From positions 1-37,042 of the IMG/VR virus record IMGVR_UViG_3300042374_000326: DNA of 37,042 bases, one strand, 5' to 3'. The stretch is from a virus. The position numbers were made by a program, and so were the translations under genes. Within the stretch, counting starts at the first letter, position 1. Each line of letters begins with the position of its first letter. Below the pieces are notes generated by a model. The model had not been told where the DNA came from. It worked only from the letters and a program-made list of their open reading frames with translations, and did not search any database. Shown here in pieces: positions 1-7,760 of the stretch.

Positions 1-126
1 AACAACAATTTCGTTGTGATGTTGGCCGACATGATTGGTGAAGGTTTGGCCTGCACGATCAACAGCGCCACGTCCATCACAGTTACCAAAGTAGCGCACG
101 GCTTCACGGCCACAAATGTCGGGCAA
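1..126. repeat. Terminal direct repeat, left copy (assembly overlap of a circular genome)
   Basis: These 126 bases are identical to 36917-37042. The reading frame of the gene starting at 36311 runs without interruption from position 36916 into position 1 (606 bases, 202 codons). The repeat is therefore best read as the overlap of a circularly closed contig, as expected for a circularly permuted, headful-packaged genome. It lies inside a coding region, which argues against a functional cos site or true terminal repeat here. Confidence 0.93.
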
Positions 127-1107
127 TTCATGTTTGTGGGCGCCATCAATGGCGCAGCGGGCGTGCCTACGCGTGCTGCTATCGCTTCGATCCCGAGCGT
201 GAATACGATTACCTTCACAGTCGCGGGTTGGCCTGCTTCCGGTTCTTGCACGGTGGACCTGTTCGGCTGGAATTGGATACGCACCTATTATGCGGGGACT
301 TCGGCTACTGTTGCAAACATAGACGCGCAACGGCGGGGATGGAATAACGGCGACACGGCAGCCACCATCAACACAACCGCTTCGACCGGCCATGTGATGA
401 ACGTGGCGGCGGACGGACGCAATATCTATTGGTCTGACGTTTTGGTCGCATCCGCCACAGTGCCAACTGTCACCACACGCGCCAGCCGGGTTGAAAACAT
501 CCCCGATGATGATGTCGAATTGTATCTGTATGTCTGGTCGTTCAATGGCACCACGGCGCCAGCATCTAGCACGACTTGGACGATTGGCTTCCTGAGCGTT
601 GAAGATAACGCCAACGTCCCGACCTATATCGCGGGCGCGCGCCCGACTGGCGCGGCGGCGCCGCTCCCGGTATCCGTGCAGGGAACAGCGACCGTAACCT
701 TTACGCAGCCCGCGCTTGTGGCAGGCACGGCGGCTATTGGTGATGTCGGCCAGCAATACCGCGCCAACGCTACCGGCGCGGCGTCTGGCGCGCATATCGT
801 ATCGGCGGCATCCACCAATGCCACGGTGGTCAAGGCAGGCGCAGGCCGTGTGTTGGGCTGGTGCCTGGCCAACACGAATGCGGCATATCGGTATGTGAAA
901 TTGCACAATCAAACGACAACGCCGACCGCCGGTTCTGGTGTGGTGCGCACCATTGCGTTGCCGCCAAACAATTCAGTGACGTTTACAATTGAGGGTGGCA
1001 TCGCCTTTGCCACGGGCATCGGCCTGACCATTGTGACCGGCGCGGCGGATGCTGACGCAACGGCGGTGGGGGTTAACGATGTTGTCGGCGATTTGTTTTT
1101 CGCGTGA
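1..1107 (+). CDS. Virion structural protein, C-terminal part (gene continues from 36311)
   Basis: This is the 3' part of a gene cut by the window ends; joined with 36311-36916 it encodes 570 residues. The frame is open from base 1, so a GTG at 16 is not the real start. This part is rich in Thr, Ala, Val and Gly with short alternating hydrophobic stretches, as in beta-sandwich virion proteins, and it has no membrane segment. The last 90 residues or so look like a separate small beta domain. The gene lies between portal and scaffold/coat, a place where P22 has no such gene. A head fibre, decoration or neck-associated protein is likely, but I do not recognise a specific family. The stop TGA is at 1105-1107. 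Confidence 0.85.
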   Translation, partial: NNNFVVMLADMIGEGLACTINSATSITVTKVAHGFTATNVGQFMFVGAINGAAGVPTRAAIASIPSVNTITFTVAGWPASGSCTVDLFGWNWIRTYYAGTSATVANIDAQRRGWNNGDTAATINTTASTGHVMNVAADGRNIYWSDVLVASATVPTVTTRASRVENIPDDDVELYLYVWSFNGTTAPASSTTWTIGFLSVEDNANVPTYIAGARPTGAAAPLPVSVQGTATVTFTQPALVAGTAAIGDVGQQYRANATGAASGAHIVSAASTNATVVKAGAGRVLGWCLANTNAAYRYVKLHNQTTTPTAGSGVVRTIALPPNNSVTFTIEGGIAFATGIGLTIVTGAADADATAVGVNDVVGDLFFA

Positions 1108-1117
1108 GGGGGTTTGA

Positions 1118-1282
1118 ATGAGCGATTTATCTGAACACATCCGGCTGCAAGAAAACCGCATCGCCACCTTACGCGGGCAGATAGCAAGCGCCGAAAGTGC
1201 TGGCGATGTGGCAATGGTGGCGAGCCTGACGTTGAAGATCGCCGAGGCCGAGGCGGTCTTGGTAAGGCTGCAAGCGGCCTAA
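1118..1282 (+). CDS. Small helical protein, unknown function (54 aa)
   Basis: An ATG at 1118 follows the previous stop by 10 bases, with a G-rich GAGGGGG stretch at about 1106-1112 as ribosome binding site. The 54-residue product is predicted from its heptad-like spacing (leucines, alanines and charged residues) to be one or two amphipathic helices, possibly a short coiled coil. It sits in a run of small genes between the head-associated structural gene and scaffold, all on the plus strand and closely packed. No family was recognised. A small head-assembly factor is possible from position only. Confidence 0.7.
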   Translation: MSDLSEHIRLQENRIATLRGQIASAESAGDVAMVASLTLKIAEAEAVLVRLQAA

Positions 1283-1285
1283 ACC

Positions 1286-1741
1286 GTGACGCTGCTGACG
1301 CTTCTTCAATCGCAAGGGGCGCCCCCGCCACCGCCCCAGCTTATCGGCGGTGGCGGACCTGGCAACGCGCAACGCGGGCGCAAGCGCGCGGTTTATATGG
1401 TGGATGGTAAGGTCTTTGACCGGGCAGAGGACGCTGCGCGATACCTTGCCAGCGTCACCTTGCCCGAGGCGGAAGATGAAGCGCAACCCGCCCCGCGCCC
1501 GCGCCGCGCTGTCCCGGTGGCAGAGGTGGAGATTGAAGGCGAGCGCATGGCCCTGGAGCCTATCGCGCTGCCCGTGAGCGCTACGCCCGAGTTCGTGGCC
1601 GATATGGTCCGCGGCGAATTGCAGGCCGCCCGCCGCAAGCTACAGCGCCGGCAGGAAGCGCTTGAGCGCGAGGAAATGGCGGCTGTCATGGCGGCAATGC
1701 AACTGCTGATGGATGACGGCGAAGAGATTGTTTTCCATTGA
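1286..1741 (+). CDS. Hypothetical protein with Pro-rich start and helical C-terminus (151 aa)
   Basis: The likely start is GTG at 1286, three bases after the preceding stop, so translation is probably coupled. The N-terminus has a run of five prolines (about residues 13-17) and a glycine cluster. Residues 33-55 form a basic segment followed by a short helical part. The C-terminal 60 residues are strongly helical and charged, with many Arg and Glu, and look like a coiled coil. An in-frame ATG lies near 1397, so a shorter product is possible. No family was recognised. Its place in the head module suggests a structural or assembly role, by inference only. Confidence 0.6.
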   Translation: MTLLTLLQSQGAPPPPPQLIGGGGPGNAQRGRKRAVYMVDGKVFDRAEDAARYLASVTLPEAEDEAQPAPRPRRAVPVAEVEIEGERMALEPIALPVSATPEFVADMVRGELQAARRKLQRRQEALEREEMAAVMAAMQLLMDDGEEIVFH

Positions 1742-1751
1742 GGGGCATCGC

Positions 1752-2054
1752 ATGAAATCGCCAGCTTGGACCCGGAAGGCCGGGAAGAACGCGAAAGGTG
1801 GCCTGAATGAAGCCGGGCGCCGATCCTATGAAAAGGCCAATCCGGGTTCGGACTTGAAGGCGCCCGTGAAGGCTGGCGATAACCCGCGCCGGGCTTCATT
1901 TTTGGCGCGAATGGGCAACATGCCCGGCCCGGAGCGTGACGCGGAAGGCAAGCCCACGCGCCTTCTGAAATCCCTGCAAGCCTGGGGCGCGTCCAGCAAA
2001 GCCGACGCCAAGGCCAAGGCCAAGGCCATCAGCAACAGGAACAAGGCAAAATGA
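1752..2054 (+). CDS. DUF6321-like small basic phage protein (100 aa)
   Basis: The open frame begins at 1713, but ATG 1752 is preferred because it has GAGGGG about 10 bases upstream and starts with the family's typical beginning (MKSPAWTRKAGKN). The pattern KGGLNEAGRRSYEKANPGS, then a KAGDNPRRASFLARM block and a Lys/Ala-rich tail match the DUF6321 family as I know it from tailed-phage head modules; its function is unknown. The protein is very basic and probably binds nucleic acid or acidic partners. Its stop overlaps the next ATG (ATGA at 2051-2054), so the two small basic proteins are translationally coupled. Confidence 0.78.
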   Translation: MKSPAWTRKAGKNAKGGLNEAGRRSYEKANPGSDLKAPVKAGDNPRRASFLARMGNMPGPERDAEGKPTRLLKSLQAWGASSKADAKAKAKAISNRNKAK

Positions 2055-2206
2055 AAAAGCCCGTCTGGAATACCAAAGACCCTACCAAGGGCGACAAGAA
2101 GCTGGCGCCCAAGCAGAAGGCGGCGGCGAAAGCCATGGCCAAGGAAGCCGGGCGCCCGTATCCAAACCTCGTGGATAACATGCGGGCCGCGCGCAAGAAG
2201 AAGTGA
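2051..2206 (+). CDS. Small Lys-rich phage protein (51 aa)
   Basis: This ORF starts at an ATGA overlap with the gene before it. It encodes 51 residues, about a third of them Lys or Arg, with a central Lys/Ala-rich helix and a conserved-looking GRPYPNLVDNM segment (residues 34-44) near the end. Similar short proteins often sit next to DUF6321 genes upstream of scaffold and coat genes in phages. Function is unknown. The overlap, composition and context support a real gene even though it is shorter than common gene-calling thresholds. Confidence 0.72.
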   Translation: MKKPVWNTKDPTKGDKKLAPKQKAAAKAMAKEAGRPYPNLVDNMRAARKKK

Positions 2207-2251
2207 CTACGGCACCCGCCCTGCCGATGAAGGGCGAGACAGGAACCCCGA

Positions 2252-3103
2252 ATGAGCGAAACGCAAACACAAGAGCCTGACCTCGTTATTGAGGATCAGA
2301 CTTCCCCGCTTGACACGCCAGCACCGGAAGCAGATGCCCCGGCGCCGGAACCTGAAGAGGTAGTCGTCACCATTGGCGATGAACCCGCCCCGGAGCCTCA
2401 AGAAACAACCCCTGCCCCGGAATGGGTCCGGGAATTGCGCCGCGTCAACCGAGAGCGAGAGCGCGAGATCAAGGAATTGCGGGATAAGCTGGCGGCAAAG
2501 GAAGCCGCCCCGCCGCCCGCAACCGATCCCGGCAAAAAGCCAACGCTGGAAGATCACGACTATGACACCGATGCCTATGAGAAGGAATTAACGGCTTGGT
2601 ATGAGCGCAAGCGCAAGGCGGATGAGGAAGTGACCCGCCAGCTGCAAGCCGAGCAAGATCAGCAAAAGGCCTGGCAAGCCAAGCTTGAAGGCTATGCCAA
2701 GGCCAAAACTGAATTGCGCGTGCCGGATTACGAAGATGCCGAGGCGGTAGCGCAAGAAACCTTTAGCGTTCCCCAGCAAAGCATCATCGTGGCTGGCGCC
2801 GAAAACCCCGCGCTGCTGATTTACGCCATGGGCCGCAATCCGGCCAAGGCCAAGGAATTGGCTGCCATCACCGATCCCGTGAAATTCACCTTTGCCGTTG
2901 CCAAATTGGAGGCTCAATTGAAAGTTACCCCCCGCAAGGCGCCGCCGGCGCCCGAAAAGCCTATTCGTTCAATTGGTGGCGTGTCCGTATCCGGCGCCGT
3001 CGATGGCACCCTGGAACGGTTGCGCGAGGAAGCTTCCCGCACTGGCGATATGACTAAGGTTATCGCTTACAAACGGCAGAAAGCCGCCGCCGCAAGAAAA
3101 TAA
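2252..3103 (+). CDS. Scaffolding protein, P22 gp8-like (283 aa)
   Basis: The product should act as the internal scaffold that directs coat protein into a procapsid and then leaves. It lies directly upstream of the coat gene, and its length is close to P22 gp8 (303 aa). Residues 1-60 are acidic and Pro/Glu-rich. Residues 62-150 are a highly charged helical, coiled-coil region. The C-terminal 30 residues carry a basic helix pair ending in a Lys/Arg-rich tail, matching the basic C-terminal coat-binding element of P22 scaffold. Sequence identity with P22 is not visible, so the call rests on composition, architecture and position. The ribosome site is weak (GGGCGAGACAGGAA upstream of ATG 2252). 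Confidence 0.85.
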   Translation: MSETQTQEPDLVIEDQTSPLDTPAPEADAPAPEPEEVVVTIGDEPAPEPQETTPAPEWVRELRRVNREREREIKELRDKLAAKEAAPPPATDPGKKPTLEDHDYDTDAYEKELTAWYERKRKADEEVTRQLQAEQDQQKAWQAKLEGYAKAKTELRVPDYEDAEAVAQETFSVPQQSIIVAGAENPALLIYAMGRNPAKAKELAAITDPVKFTFAVAKLEAQLKVTPRKAPPAPEKPIRSIGGVSVSGAVDGTLERLREEASRTGDMTKVIAYKRQKAAAARK

Positions 3104-3133
3104 TTGACGGCAAGCCGGGCGCTGGCGTAATCT
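3104..3133 (+). promoter_or_regulatory. Candidate sigma70-type promoter ahead of the coat gene
   Basis: TTGACG at 3104-3109 and TAATCT at 3128-3133 are separated by 18 bases. They begin right after the scaffold stop codon and lie in the only sizeable gap (148 bp) of the head module, about 120 bp upstream of the coat start. This could give extra coat mRNA. The -10 falls in the loop of the hairpin at 3117-3143, so the two signals may compete or the match may be chance. Confidence 0.4.
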
Positions 3134-3143
3134 GCCGGCGCCC
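3117..3143 (+). other. Stable RNA hairpin in the scaffold-coat gap
   Basis: GGGCGCTGGC (3117-3126) and GCCGGCGCCC (3134-3143) pair over 10 bp in RNA with one G-U pair, closing a 7-base loop. No T-run follows, so it is not a classical intrinsic terminator. It could protect the 5' end of a processed coat mRNA, mark an RNase cut site, or tune the scaffold to coat ratio. Confidence 0.55.
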
Positions 3144-3251
3144 AGGTGTCGCGAGCCGTAAATCGCAGAGGGCATTGAACGGCAGCCGCCCGGCCTTATG
3201 GGTGAGACATGGCAACAATTCTTCCATCTCTCAACCCAGAGGCTTTGAAAC

Positions 3252-4526
3252 ATGGCGAACAGTTTCAGCAAAGAAGAGCGCATCGCGTTTGAAAACATCC
3301 TGGAAGGCTTCCAGGACGCGCTTGTGCTTTCCAGCAACGTGGCGATCTACAACACCGATCAGGTGATGATGGAGCGCACTAACAACATCATTTGGCGCCC
3401 GCAACCCTATATCGCGACCAGCTATGCTGGCACCGATATGACCGCCAATTTCGATGACTACACCCAGCTTACCGTCCCGGCGACGATTGGCTTTCAGCGT
3501 TCCGTGCCATGGGTGATGACCGGCACCGAATTGCGTGATGCTTTGCAGGAAAATCGCCTTGGCGATGCTGCCAAGCAAAAGCTGGCGTCTGACATCAACG
3601 TGGCGATCATGAACGTGGCCGCGCTGCAAGGCACGCTTTTCGTGAAGCGCGCTTCCGGCGCTTCCGGTTTTGATGACGTTGCCCAGTGCGAAGCCATCAT
3701 GAACGAGCAAGGCGTGATGATGGATGACCGCTATCTGGCGCTTTCCACCCGCGACTATAACGGCATGGCCAGCAACCTTCAGGCCGTGACCCGTTCTTTC
3801 GGCAATCAGACCAGTGAAAACGCGCTGCGCCGCGCCCTTGTTGGCACGGTGGCCAGCTTCGAAACCTACAAGCTGGATTATGCGCTTCGCAAGACTGCCG
3901 CTGCTGGTGGTGCTGGCCTGACCATGGACACCCGCGCATCTGCTGGCAATTACTATGTGCCGAAGGCGACCTCCGTGGCGGCTACCGGCGAAGTCAGCAA
4001 CGTTGACAACCGCTATCAGACCATCACGATTTCCAGCACGACTTCCGTTGCGGCTGGCGATGCCTTCACGGTTGCGGGCATTGAAGCGGTCCATCATATC
4101 ACCAAGCAAAGCACGGGGCAGCTTAAAACCTTCCGCGTGATCAGCGTGCCGAGCGCGACGACGCTGGTGATTTCCCCGCCGATGATCACGGCGCAGGGTG
4201 CCACGGATGCGGAAGTGCAGTATCAGAATTGCACTGCTGCTAGCACATCGGCCACGGCTTCTATCGTGTTCCTGAATACTGTGACCAACTTCATGAACCC
4301 CTTCTGGCATCGTGATTCGCTGGAAATCCTGCCTGGCCGCTTGGCGATCCCGAGCGATGCCGGCGCCGCTGTCATGCGCGCTTCGACTGACCAAGGCATC
4401 GAATTGGTGATGTCCAAGCAGTATGACATCAACACGCAAAAGACCAAGTATCGCTTGGATACTCTCTACGGCGTGGTGAATAAGCAGCCGGAAATGTCCG
4501 GCATTATGATGTTTTCCCAGACCTGA
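3252..4526 (+). CDS. Major coat protein, P22 gp5-like (424 aa)
   Basis: This is the main capsid subunit of the P22 coat family (HK97 fold with an inserted domain). The length of 424 residues is close to P22 gp5 (430). The N-terminal region has a helix followed by a segment with a TNNIIWRP motif (about residues 42-49), equivalent to the RSSNTIWMP segment of P22 coat, then a conserved-looking domain with VPATIGFQRSVPWVMTG (about 74-90). The middle is rich in Thr and Val and fits the inserted beta domain. GAGG nine bases upstream supports ATG 3252. It follows the scaffold gene as in P22. A long ORF on the other strand is a shadow. Confidence 0.95.
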   Translation: MANSFSKEERIAFENILEGFQDALVLSSNVAIYNTDQVMMERTNNIIWRPQPYIATSYAGTDMTANFDDYTQLTVPATIGFQRSVPWVMTGTELRDALQENRLGDAAKQKLASDINVAIMNVAALQGTLFVKRASGASGFDDVAQCEAIMNEQGVMMDDRYLALSTRDYNGMASNLQAVTRSFGNQTSENALRRALVGTVASFETYKLDYALRKTAAAGGAGLTMDTRASAGNYYVPKATSVAATGEVSNVDNRYQTITISSTTSVAAGDAFTVAGIEAVHHITKQSTGQLKTFRVISVPSATTLVISPPMITAQGATDAEVQYQNCTAASTSATASIVFLNTVTNFMNPFWHRDSLEILPGRLAIPSDAGAAVMRASTDQGIELVMSKQYDINTQKTKYRLDTLYGVVNKQPEMSGIMMFSQT

Positions 4527-4550
4527 GCATAGCAAAAGGAGATCAAGAGT

Positions 4551-5171
4551 ATGTCGAGTTTTGTTCTGCCCCAGGGCAATTCTGGTGATATCACCATCCC
4601 CGCGAATGAAAGCATCGCGGTATTCTGTCAAGGTTCGGCGCAGGTCTATCGCAAGATTGGCTATCCGAATTACCCGGATCAGGTGACGCTGATTGGCACC
4701 GTGAATAATGGCCAGACTGTGTTTGGCCCGTATTCTTCCGGCGCGACCATCATCGTTGAAGCTTCTGGTGGCGTGACTGCCTTCTATGAGGTTGGCACTG
4801 ATCCGGTGGTTCAGCAGGGCCGCTTGAACGTCCAGGTGCAAGTGACGCCTGCCGTGATTGCCGATGGCGGTTCCATGGCTTTCACGGCTGCCAATCTGTT
4901 GACTGGGCTGGTGACTGCCACCCCGACAACTGGCCGGAATATCCAGCTTCCGACCGGCGCCGCGATGGACCTTGCCACCAATATGGCGGTTGATGAATCC
5001 TTCGATTGGTCACTGATTACGCTTGCGGCTTTCGCGCTTACCGTGACGGCGGGCGCTTCCGGTCACACGATTGTAGGGGCGGCTGCTACTGCGGCGACTT
5101 CCGGCTCTGCCGCGCGGTTCCGGACCCGCAAGACGGCGGCGGATACCTTCGTCACTTATCGCCTTGCGTGA
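4551..5171 (+). CDS. Probable head decoration protein (206 aa)
   Basis: The gene follows the coat gene by 24 bases with a strong AAGGAG site. The product is almost entirely beta-type sequence, low in charge, without membrane segments. The first 90 residues look like one beta domain. The last 110 residues (ADGGSMAFTAANLLTG onward) look like the small beta domain that recurs in many phage and giant-virus capsid-associated proteins, with the VDESFDWSLITLAAFALTVTAG type of pattern. Position and composition suggest a capsid-surface decoration or stabilising protein. This is an inference; no P22 counterpart exists at this place. Confidence 0.7.
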   Translation: MSSFVLPQGNSGDITIPANESIAVFCQGSAQVYRKIGYPNYPDQVTLIGTVNNGQTVFGPYSSGATIIVEASGGVTAFYEVGTDPVVQQGRLNVQVQVTPAVIADGGSMAFTAANLLTGLVTATPTTGRNIQLPTGAAMDLATNMAVDESFDWSLITLAAFALTVTAGASGHTIVGAAATAATSGSAARFRTRKTAADTFVTYRLA

Positions 5172-5177
5172 TGACTT

Positions 5178-5199
5178 GGGCGGGCTTCACGGCCCGCCC
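5178..5199 (+). terminator. GC-rich hairpin after the coat/decoration genes
   Basis: GGGCGGGC (5178-5185) and GCCCGCCC (5192-5199) form a perfect 8-bp stem with a 6-base loop, beginning 7 bases after the decoration stop codon. The following sequence (TAACCCTTT) has only a poor T-tract, so termination would be partial at most. It could instead stabilise the upstream, highly expressed coat mRNA. A ribosome site for the next gene (AGGAGG) lies just downstream. Confidence 0.5.
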
Positions 5200-5223
5200 T
5201 AACCCTTTGCAGGAGGCTTTCCT

Positions 5224-5391
5224 ATGCCGTTAAAGAAAGGCTATTCCAAGGCTTCCATTTCCAGCAACATCCGCAAGGAAATGAAGGCTGGCAAGCCGCA
5301 AAAGCAGGCGGTTGCCATTTCGTTGAATACCGCCCGCACTGCGGCCATGAAAGCGGGCAAGCCCGGTAAAGCGCCGAAAGGTGCAAAATGA
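5224..5391 (+). CDS. Small basic phage head-module protein (55 aa)
   Basis: An excellent AGGAGG site lies 8 bases before ATG 5224. The 55-residue product is very basic, with the pattern MPLKKGYSKASISSNIRKEM, then KAGKPQKQAVAISLNTART, and a KAGKPGKAPKG tail. Very similar short proteins are frequent near coat genes in podoviruses, with no established function. Nucleic-acid contact inside the head is a reasonable guess. Its stop overlaps the next start (ATGA at 5388-5391). Confidence 0.75.
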   Translation: MPLKKGYSKASISSNIRKEMKAGKPQKQAVAISLNTARTAAMKAGKPGKAPKGAK

Positions 5392-5696
5392 GACTTCTTC
5401 CAACTATTCTTTACCGTGTGCCTGGCGCGCATTTTGGCCCGCCGGGTGTTACCTATGATTATCTCGGCGTTGACACGGACGAGGCGCTAGAAGCCGCATT
5501 AGCGGAAGGCTGGCATGAAAGCTTGGACAGCGCAATTGCGCCGCCCGATGCGCCGTCCGCGCCTGCCGATGATGCGCCAGTGACGCGCGCCGAATTGGAA
5601 CAGAAGGCCGATCAGCTTGGAATTAAGGTAGATGGCCGATGGTCAGACAAGCGACTGATTTCCGAAATTGAAGCCAAGATGGCGGCGCCGGCATGA
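5388..5696 (+). CDS. Hypothetical protein with C-terminal HeH/LEM-like helical segment (102 aa)
   Basis: The first 48 residues look like a compact beta/alpha unit of the kind seen in short head-completion or neck-associated phage proteins. Residues 49-64 form a Pro/Ala-rich linker. Residues 66-98 contain ELEQKADQLGIKVDGRWSDK and an amphipathic helix, resembling the HeH/LEM or SAP-like helix-extended-helix fold that often binds DNA or proteins. It overlaps its neighbours by 4 bases on each side and lies just before the gp4-like gene, so a role in head completion is plausible but not shown. Confidence 0.65.
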   Translation: MRLLPTILYRVPGAHFGPPGVTYDYLGVDTDEALEAALAEGWHESLDSAIAPPDAPSAPADDAPVTRAELEQKADQLGIKVDGRWSDKRLISEIEAKMAAPA

Positions 5697-6169
5697 GTTA
5701 CACCAAGCGCCAGCTGATCAATGCCGCGTTTGAGGAAGTGGGCCTTGCGGCCTATGTTTTTGACCTGACGCCGGAACAGATGGAAGCGGCGCTGCGCCGG
5801 ATGGATTCCATGGTGGCAACATGGAACAGCAAGGGCATTCGCATTGCGTATCCATTGCCGCGCAACCCGCAGGATAGCAGCCTTGATGAAGAAACTTCAA
5901 TTCCAGATCGAGCGATTGAAGCTATCGTTTCAAATCTGGCGATTAGGCTTGCGCCTTCGTATGGCAAGGCCGTGGCGGTGGAAGTGAAAACATCGGCCCG
6001 CCAGGCCTATGAGGCGCTGCTGGCGCGGGCTGCTATGCCTTCCGAAATGCAATTCCCCAAAACCATGCCGGCGGGTGCTGGCAATAGGCCTTGGGTGTCT
6101 GACAATCCATTCATGCCGGGGCCGGTTGATCCTGTCTTGGTGGGGCCTGATGGCCCGCTTGAACCTTAA
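5693..6169 (+). CDS. Tail accessory factor / head completion protein, P22 gp4-like (158 aa)
   Basis: The product belongs with P22 gp4, which binds under the portal ring and starts assembly of the tail after packaging. The length of 158 fits gp4 (166 aa). The N-terminus KRQLINAAFEEVGLA, the helical RRMDSMVATWNSKGIRIAYP segment (about 51-70) and the SIPDRAIEAIVSNLAIRLAP segment (about 82-101) are the family's recognisable blocks. It precedes the gp10-like gene, with two genes between, while in P22 the two are adjacent. The start overlaps the upstream stop (ATGA at 5693-5696). Confidence 0.88.
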   Translation: MSYTKRQLINAAFEEVGLAAYVFDLTPEQMEAALRRMDSMVATWNSKGIRIAYPLPRNPQDSSLDEETSIPDRAIEAIVSNLAIRLAPSYGKAVAVEVKTSARQAYEALLARAAMPSEMQFPKTMPAGAGNRPWVSDNPFMPGPVDPVLVGPDGPLEP

Positions 6170-6184
6170 CCCGGACGGGACGCC

Positions 6185-7450
6185 ATGCCGAAGATCAACC
6201 AGCTTTCCGCGATCAACAGCCTAAGCGCAGGCGATAACATCTTGGTTTATGCGCCGGGCGAGGGTGACACGCGCCGCGCGAGCCTTTCGACGCTGCTGGA
6301 CTTCTTTGAGTCGTATTTTGCCGATCCGGATTACACCACGCAAATCAACGCGCCGACTTCAAGCGGCTTCAATTTGCAGCTTGGCGCGCAAACGCAAAGC
6401 CTGTTCCTGATCATCAATCCCACTGGCGCTTTTGCGGCTGGCACCATTACCTTGCCGCCTGTGGCATCCTGCTTTGATGGGCAAGAAATTCTTGTGGTTT
6501 CATCGCAAAGCATCGCGGCGCTTACCGTAAACGGGAATGGCGCCACGTTGCTTGGGGTTCCTGGTGCGCTTGGCATTGGCGGGTTTTTCACCATCCGCTT
6601 CAATCTGCTGCAATCGACTTGGTATACGCTATCAAGCAATACGGCGGGCAGTTTTTCGATCTTGTCGCTTTCCACTTCGATCAATGACGTGAACGGCAAC
6701 GAATTGTTGCGTGTTTCTGCCACGGCTTCAGCGGTGAATGAAGTGACGTTGACCAATGCGGCGGCTGGCAATGCGCCAAGCCTTAGCGCAACGGGCAGTG
6801 ATACAAACATTGGCTTGAACCTCATTCCCAAAGGAACGGGGACCGTTCAGGCAAATGGCGTGCCTGTGGTGACAACGACTGGCGCGCAAACCCTGACGAA
6901 CAAGACGTTGACGGCGCCGGTGATCAGCACGATCAGCAATACCGGAACCCTGACGCTTCCGACTTCAAGCGATACTCTTGTCGGGCGTGCCACAACCGAT
7001 ACATTGACCAATAAGACGCTGACGGCGCCTGTTATTGCGACAATTTCCAATTCCGGCACACTTACGCTGCCAACTGGGACAGACACGCTTATTGGCCGGG
7101 CGACAACCGACACGCTGACCAATAAGACGTTGACCGCACCGATCACAACTGGGCTGCGCCGATCCGCGCCCGTGACAAAGACCGCTGATTTTAGCCTTGC
7201 CGCAACCGAAGATTACGTCATCAACAATAAATCCGGTTCGGCTTGTGTGGTGACGCTGCCGGCCGCGTCGTCAAATTCGGGGCGCGTGGTGGTGCTGAAA
7301 ACCATTCAGGCTCAGGCCATCAATAGTGCATCGGCTGACGTAGTGCCGCTTGCTGGTGGCGCGGCGGGAACGGCGATTGTTGCCGGCGTTGCTGGCAACT
7401 GGGCCGAGATTGTTTCCGATGGCACTAACTGGATCATCATGAAGGCGTAA
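6185..7450 (+). CDS. Tail fibre-like protein with TLTNKTLTAP repeats (421 aa)
   Basis: A virion fibre or appendage protein is likely. The N-terminus (residues 1-45) resembles the short adaptor start of phage fibre proteins (INQLSAINSLSAGDNILVY). Residues 48-160 are a beta domain. Residues 236-319 carry three copies of TLTNKTLTAP spaced 37 residues apart, a repeat well known in tail fibres and thought to form a shaft. The last 90 residues form a module also found at the end of the tailspike at 16056 (KTIQAQA and SDGTNW blocks). The gene lies between gp4- and gp10-like genes, where P22 has no gene. It might attach at the neck. Function beyond that is inferred. Confidence 0.78.
   Translation: MPKINQLSAINSLSAGDNILVYAPGEGDTRRASLSTLLDFFESYFADPDYTTQINAPTSSGFNLQLGAQTQSLFLIINPTGAFAAGTITLPPVASCFDGQEILVVSSQSIAALTVNGNGATLLGVPGALGIGGFFTIRFNLLQSTWYTLSSNTAGSFSILSLSTSINDVNGNELLRVSATASAVNEVTLTNAAAGNAPSLSATGSDTNIGLNLIPKGTGTVQANGVPVVTTTGAQTLTNKTLTAPVISTISNTGTLTLPTSSDTLVGRATTDTLTNKTLTAPVIATISNSGTLTLPTGTDTLIGRATTDTLTNKTLTAPITTGLRRSAPVTKTADFSLAATEDYVINNKSGSACVVTLPAASSNSGRVVVLKTIQAQAINSASADVVPLAGGAAGTAIVAGVAGNWAEIVSDGTNWIIMKA
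6890..7141 (+). repeat. Three 111-bp tandem coding repeats in the fibre-like gene
   Basis: The codons for TLTNKTLTAP begin at 6890, 7001 and 7112, an exact 111-base (37-codon) period. Between them lies a second conserved block (SNSGTLTLP type). The copies differ at many third positions, so the duplication is old and kept by selection on protein sequence. Repeat number can change by recombination and would alter shaft length. Confidence 0.8.
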
Positions 7451-7460
7451 GGACAAAGAC

Positions 7461-7760
7461 ATGACCATTCGGGCACCTTTCTATCCCAAACGCGGCGCTA
7501 ATCAGGTTGTTTCGCCTGCCGTTGCATCGGCAGAGATCACGATTGACCCGATCTCCAAAAGCGTGCGGCTGGTGAATAGCGGTTCCAATATCTGCCATGT
7601 GCGGATTGGCATTGGAACGCAAACTGCCACAACCGCCGATCTGCCGGTTCGGGCTAATTCCGAAGTGATCGTTTCCAAAGGCGAGGGTGAGGGCAATGTT
7701 GCCTTTATCAGCGCAGCGGGAACCACGCTTCATGTGCAGCCGGGCGAAGGTGGTGTTTGA
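7461..7760 (+). CDS. Small beta-rich structural protein, unknown (99 aa)
   Basis: ATG 7461 has AAGGACAAAG upstream. The product has alternating hydrophobic residues throughout and the pattern VRLVNSGSNICHVRIGIG and TTADLPVRANSEVIVSKGEG, which looks like a small beta-sandwich. Such short proteins are common in phage tail and neck modules. The stop (7758-7760) is followed at once by the GTG start of the gp10-like gene, implying coupled translation. No specific family recognised. Confidence 0.65.
   Translation: MTIRAPFYPKRGANQVVSPAVASAEITIDPISKSVRLVNSGSNICHVRIGIGTQTATTADLPVRANSEVIVSKGEGEGNVAFISAAGTTLHVQPGEGGV

Noticed and set aside
1-126. True terminal repeat or cos end
   Set aside because: The repeat sits inside a continuous gene when the ends are joined, so an assembly overlap is the simpler reading.
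3198-3292. Two leader-size ORFs (starts 3198 and 3209) before the coat gene
   Set aside because: One ends 3 bases before the coat start and could be a leader peptide, but nothing beyond a GGGTGAG-like site supports either.
3231-4841. 536-codon open frame on the minus strand opposite the coat gene
   Set aside because: It mirrors the codon pattern of the coat gene, has a His/Arg-rich nonsense composition and no ribosome site.
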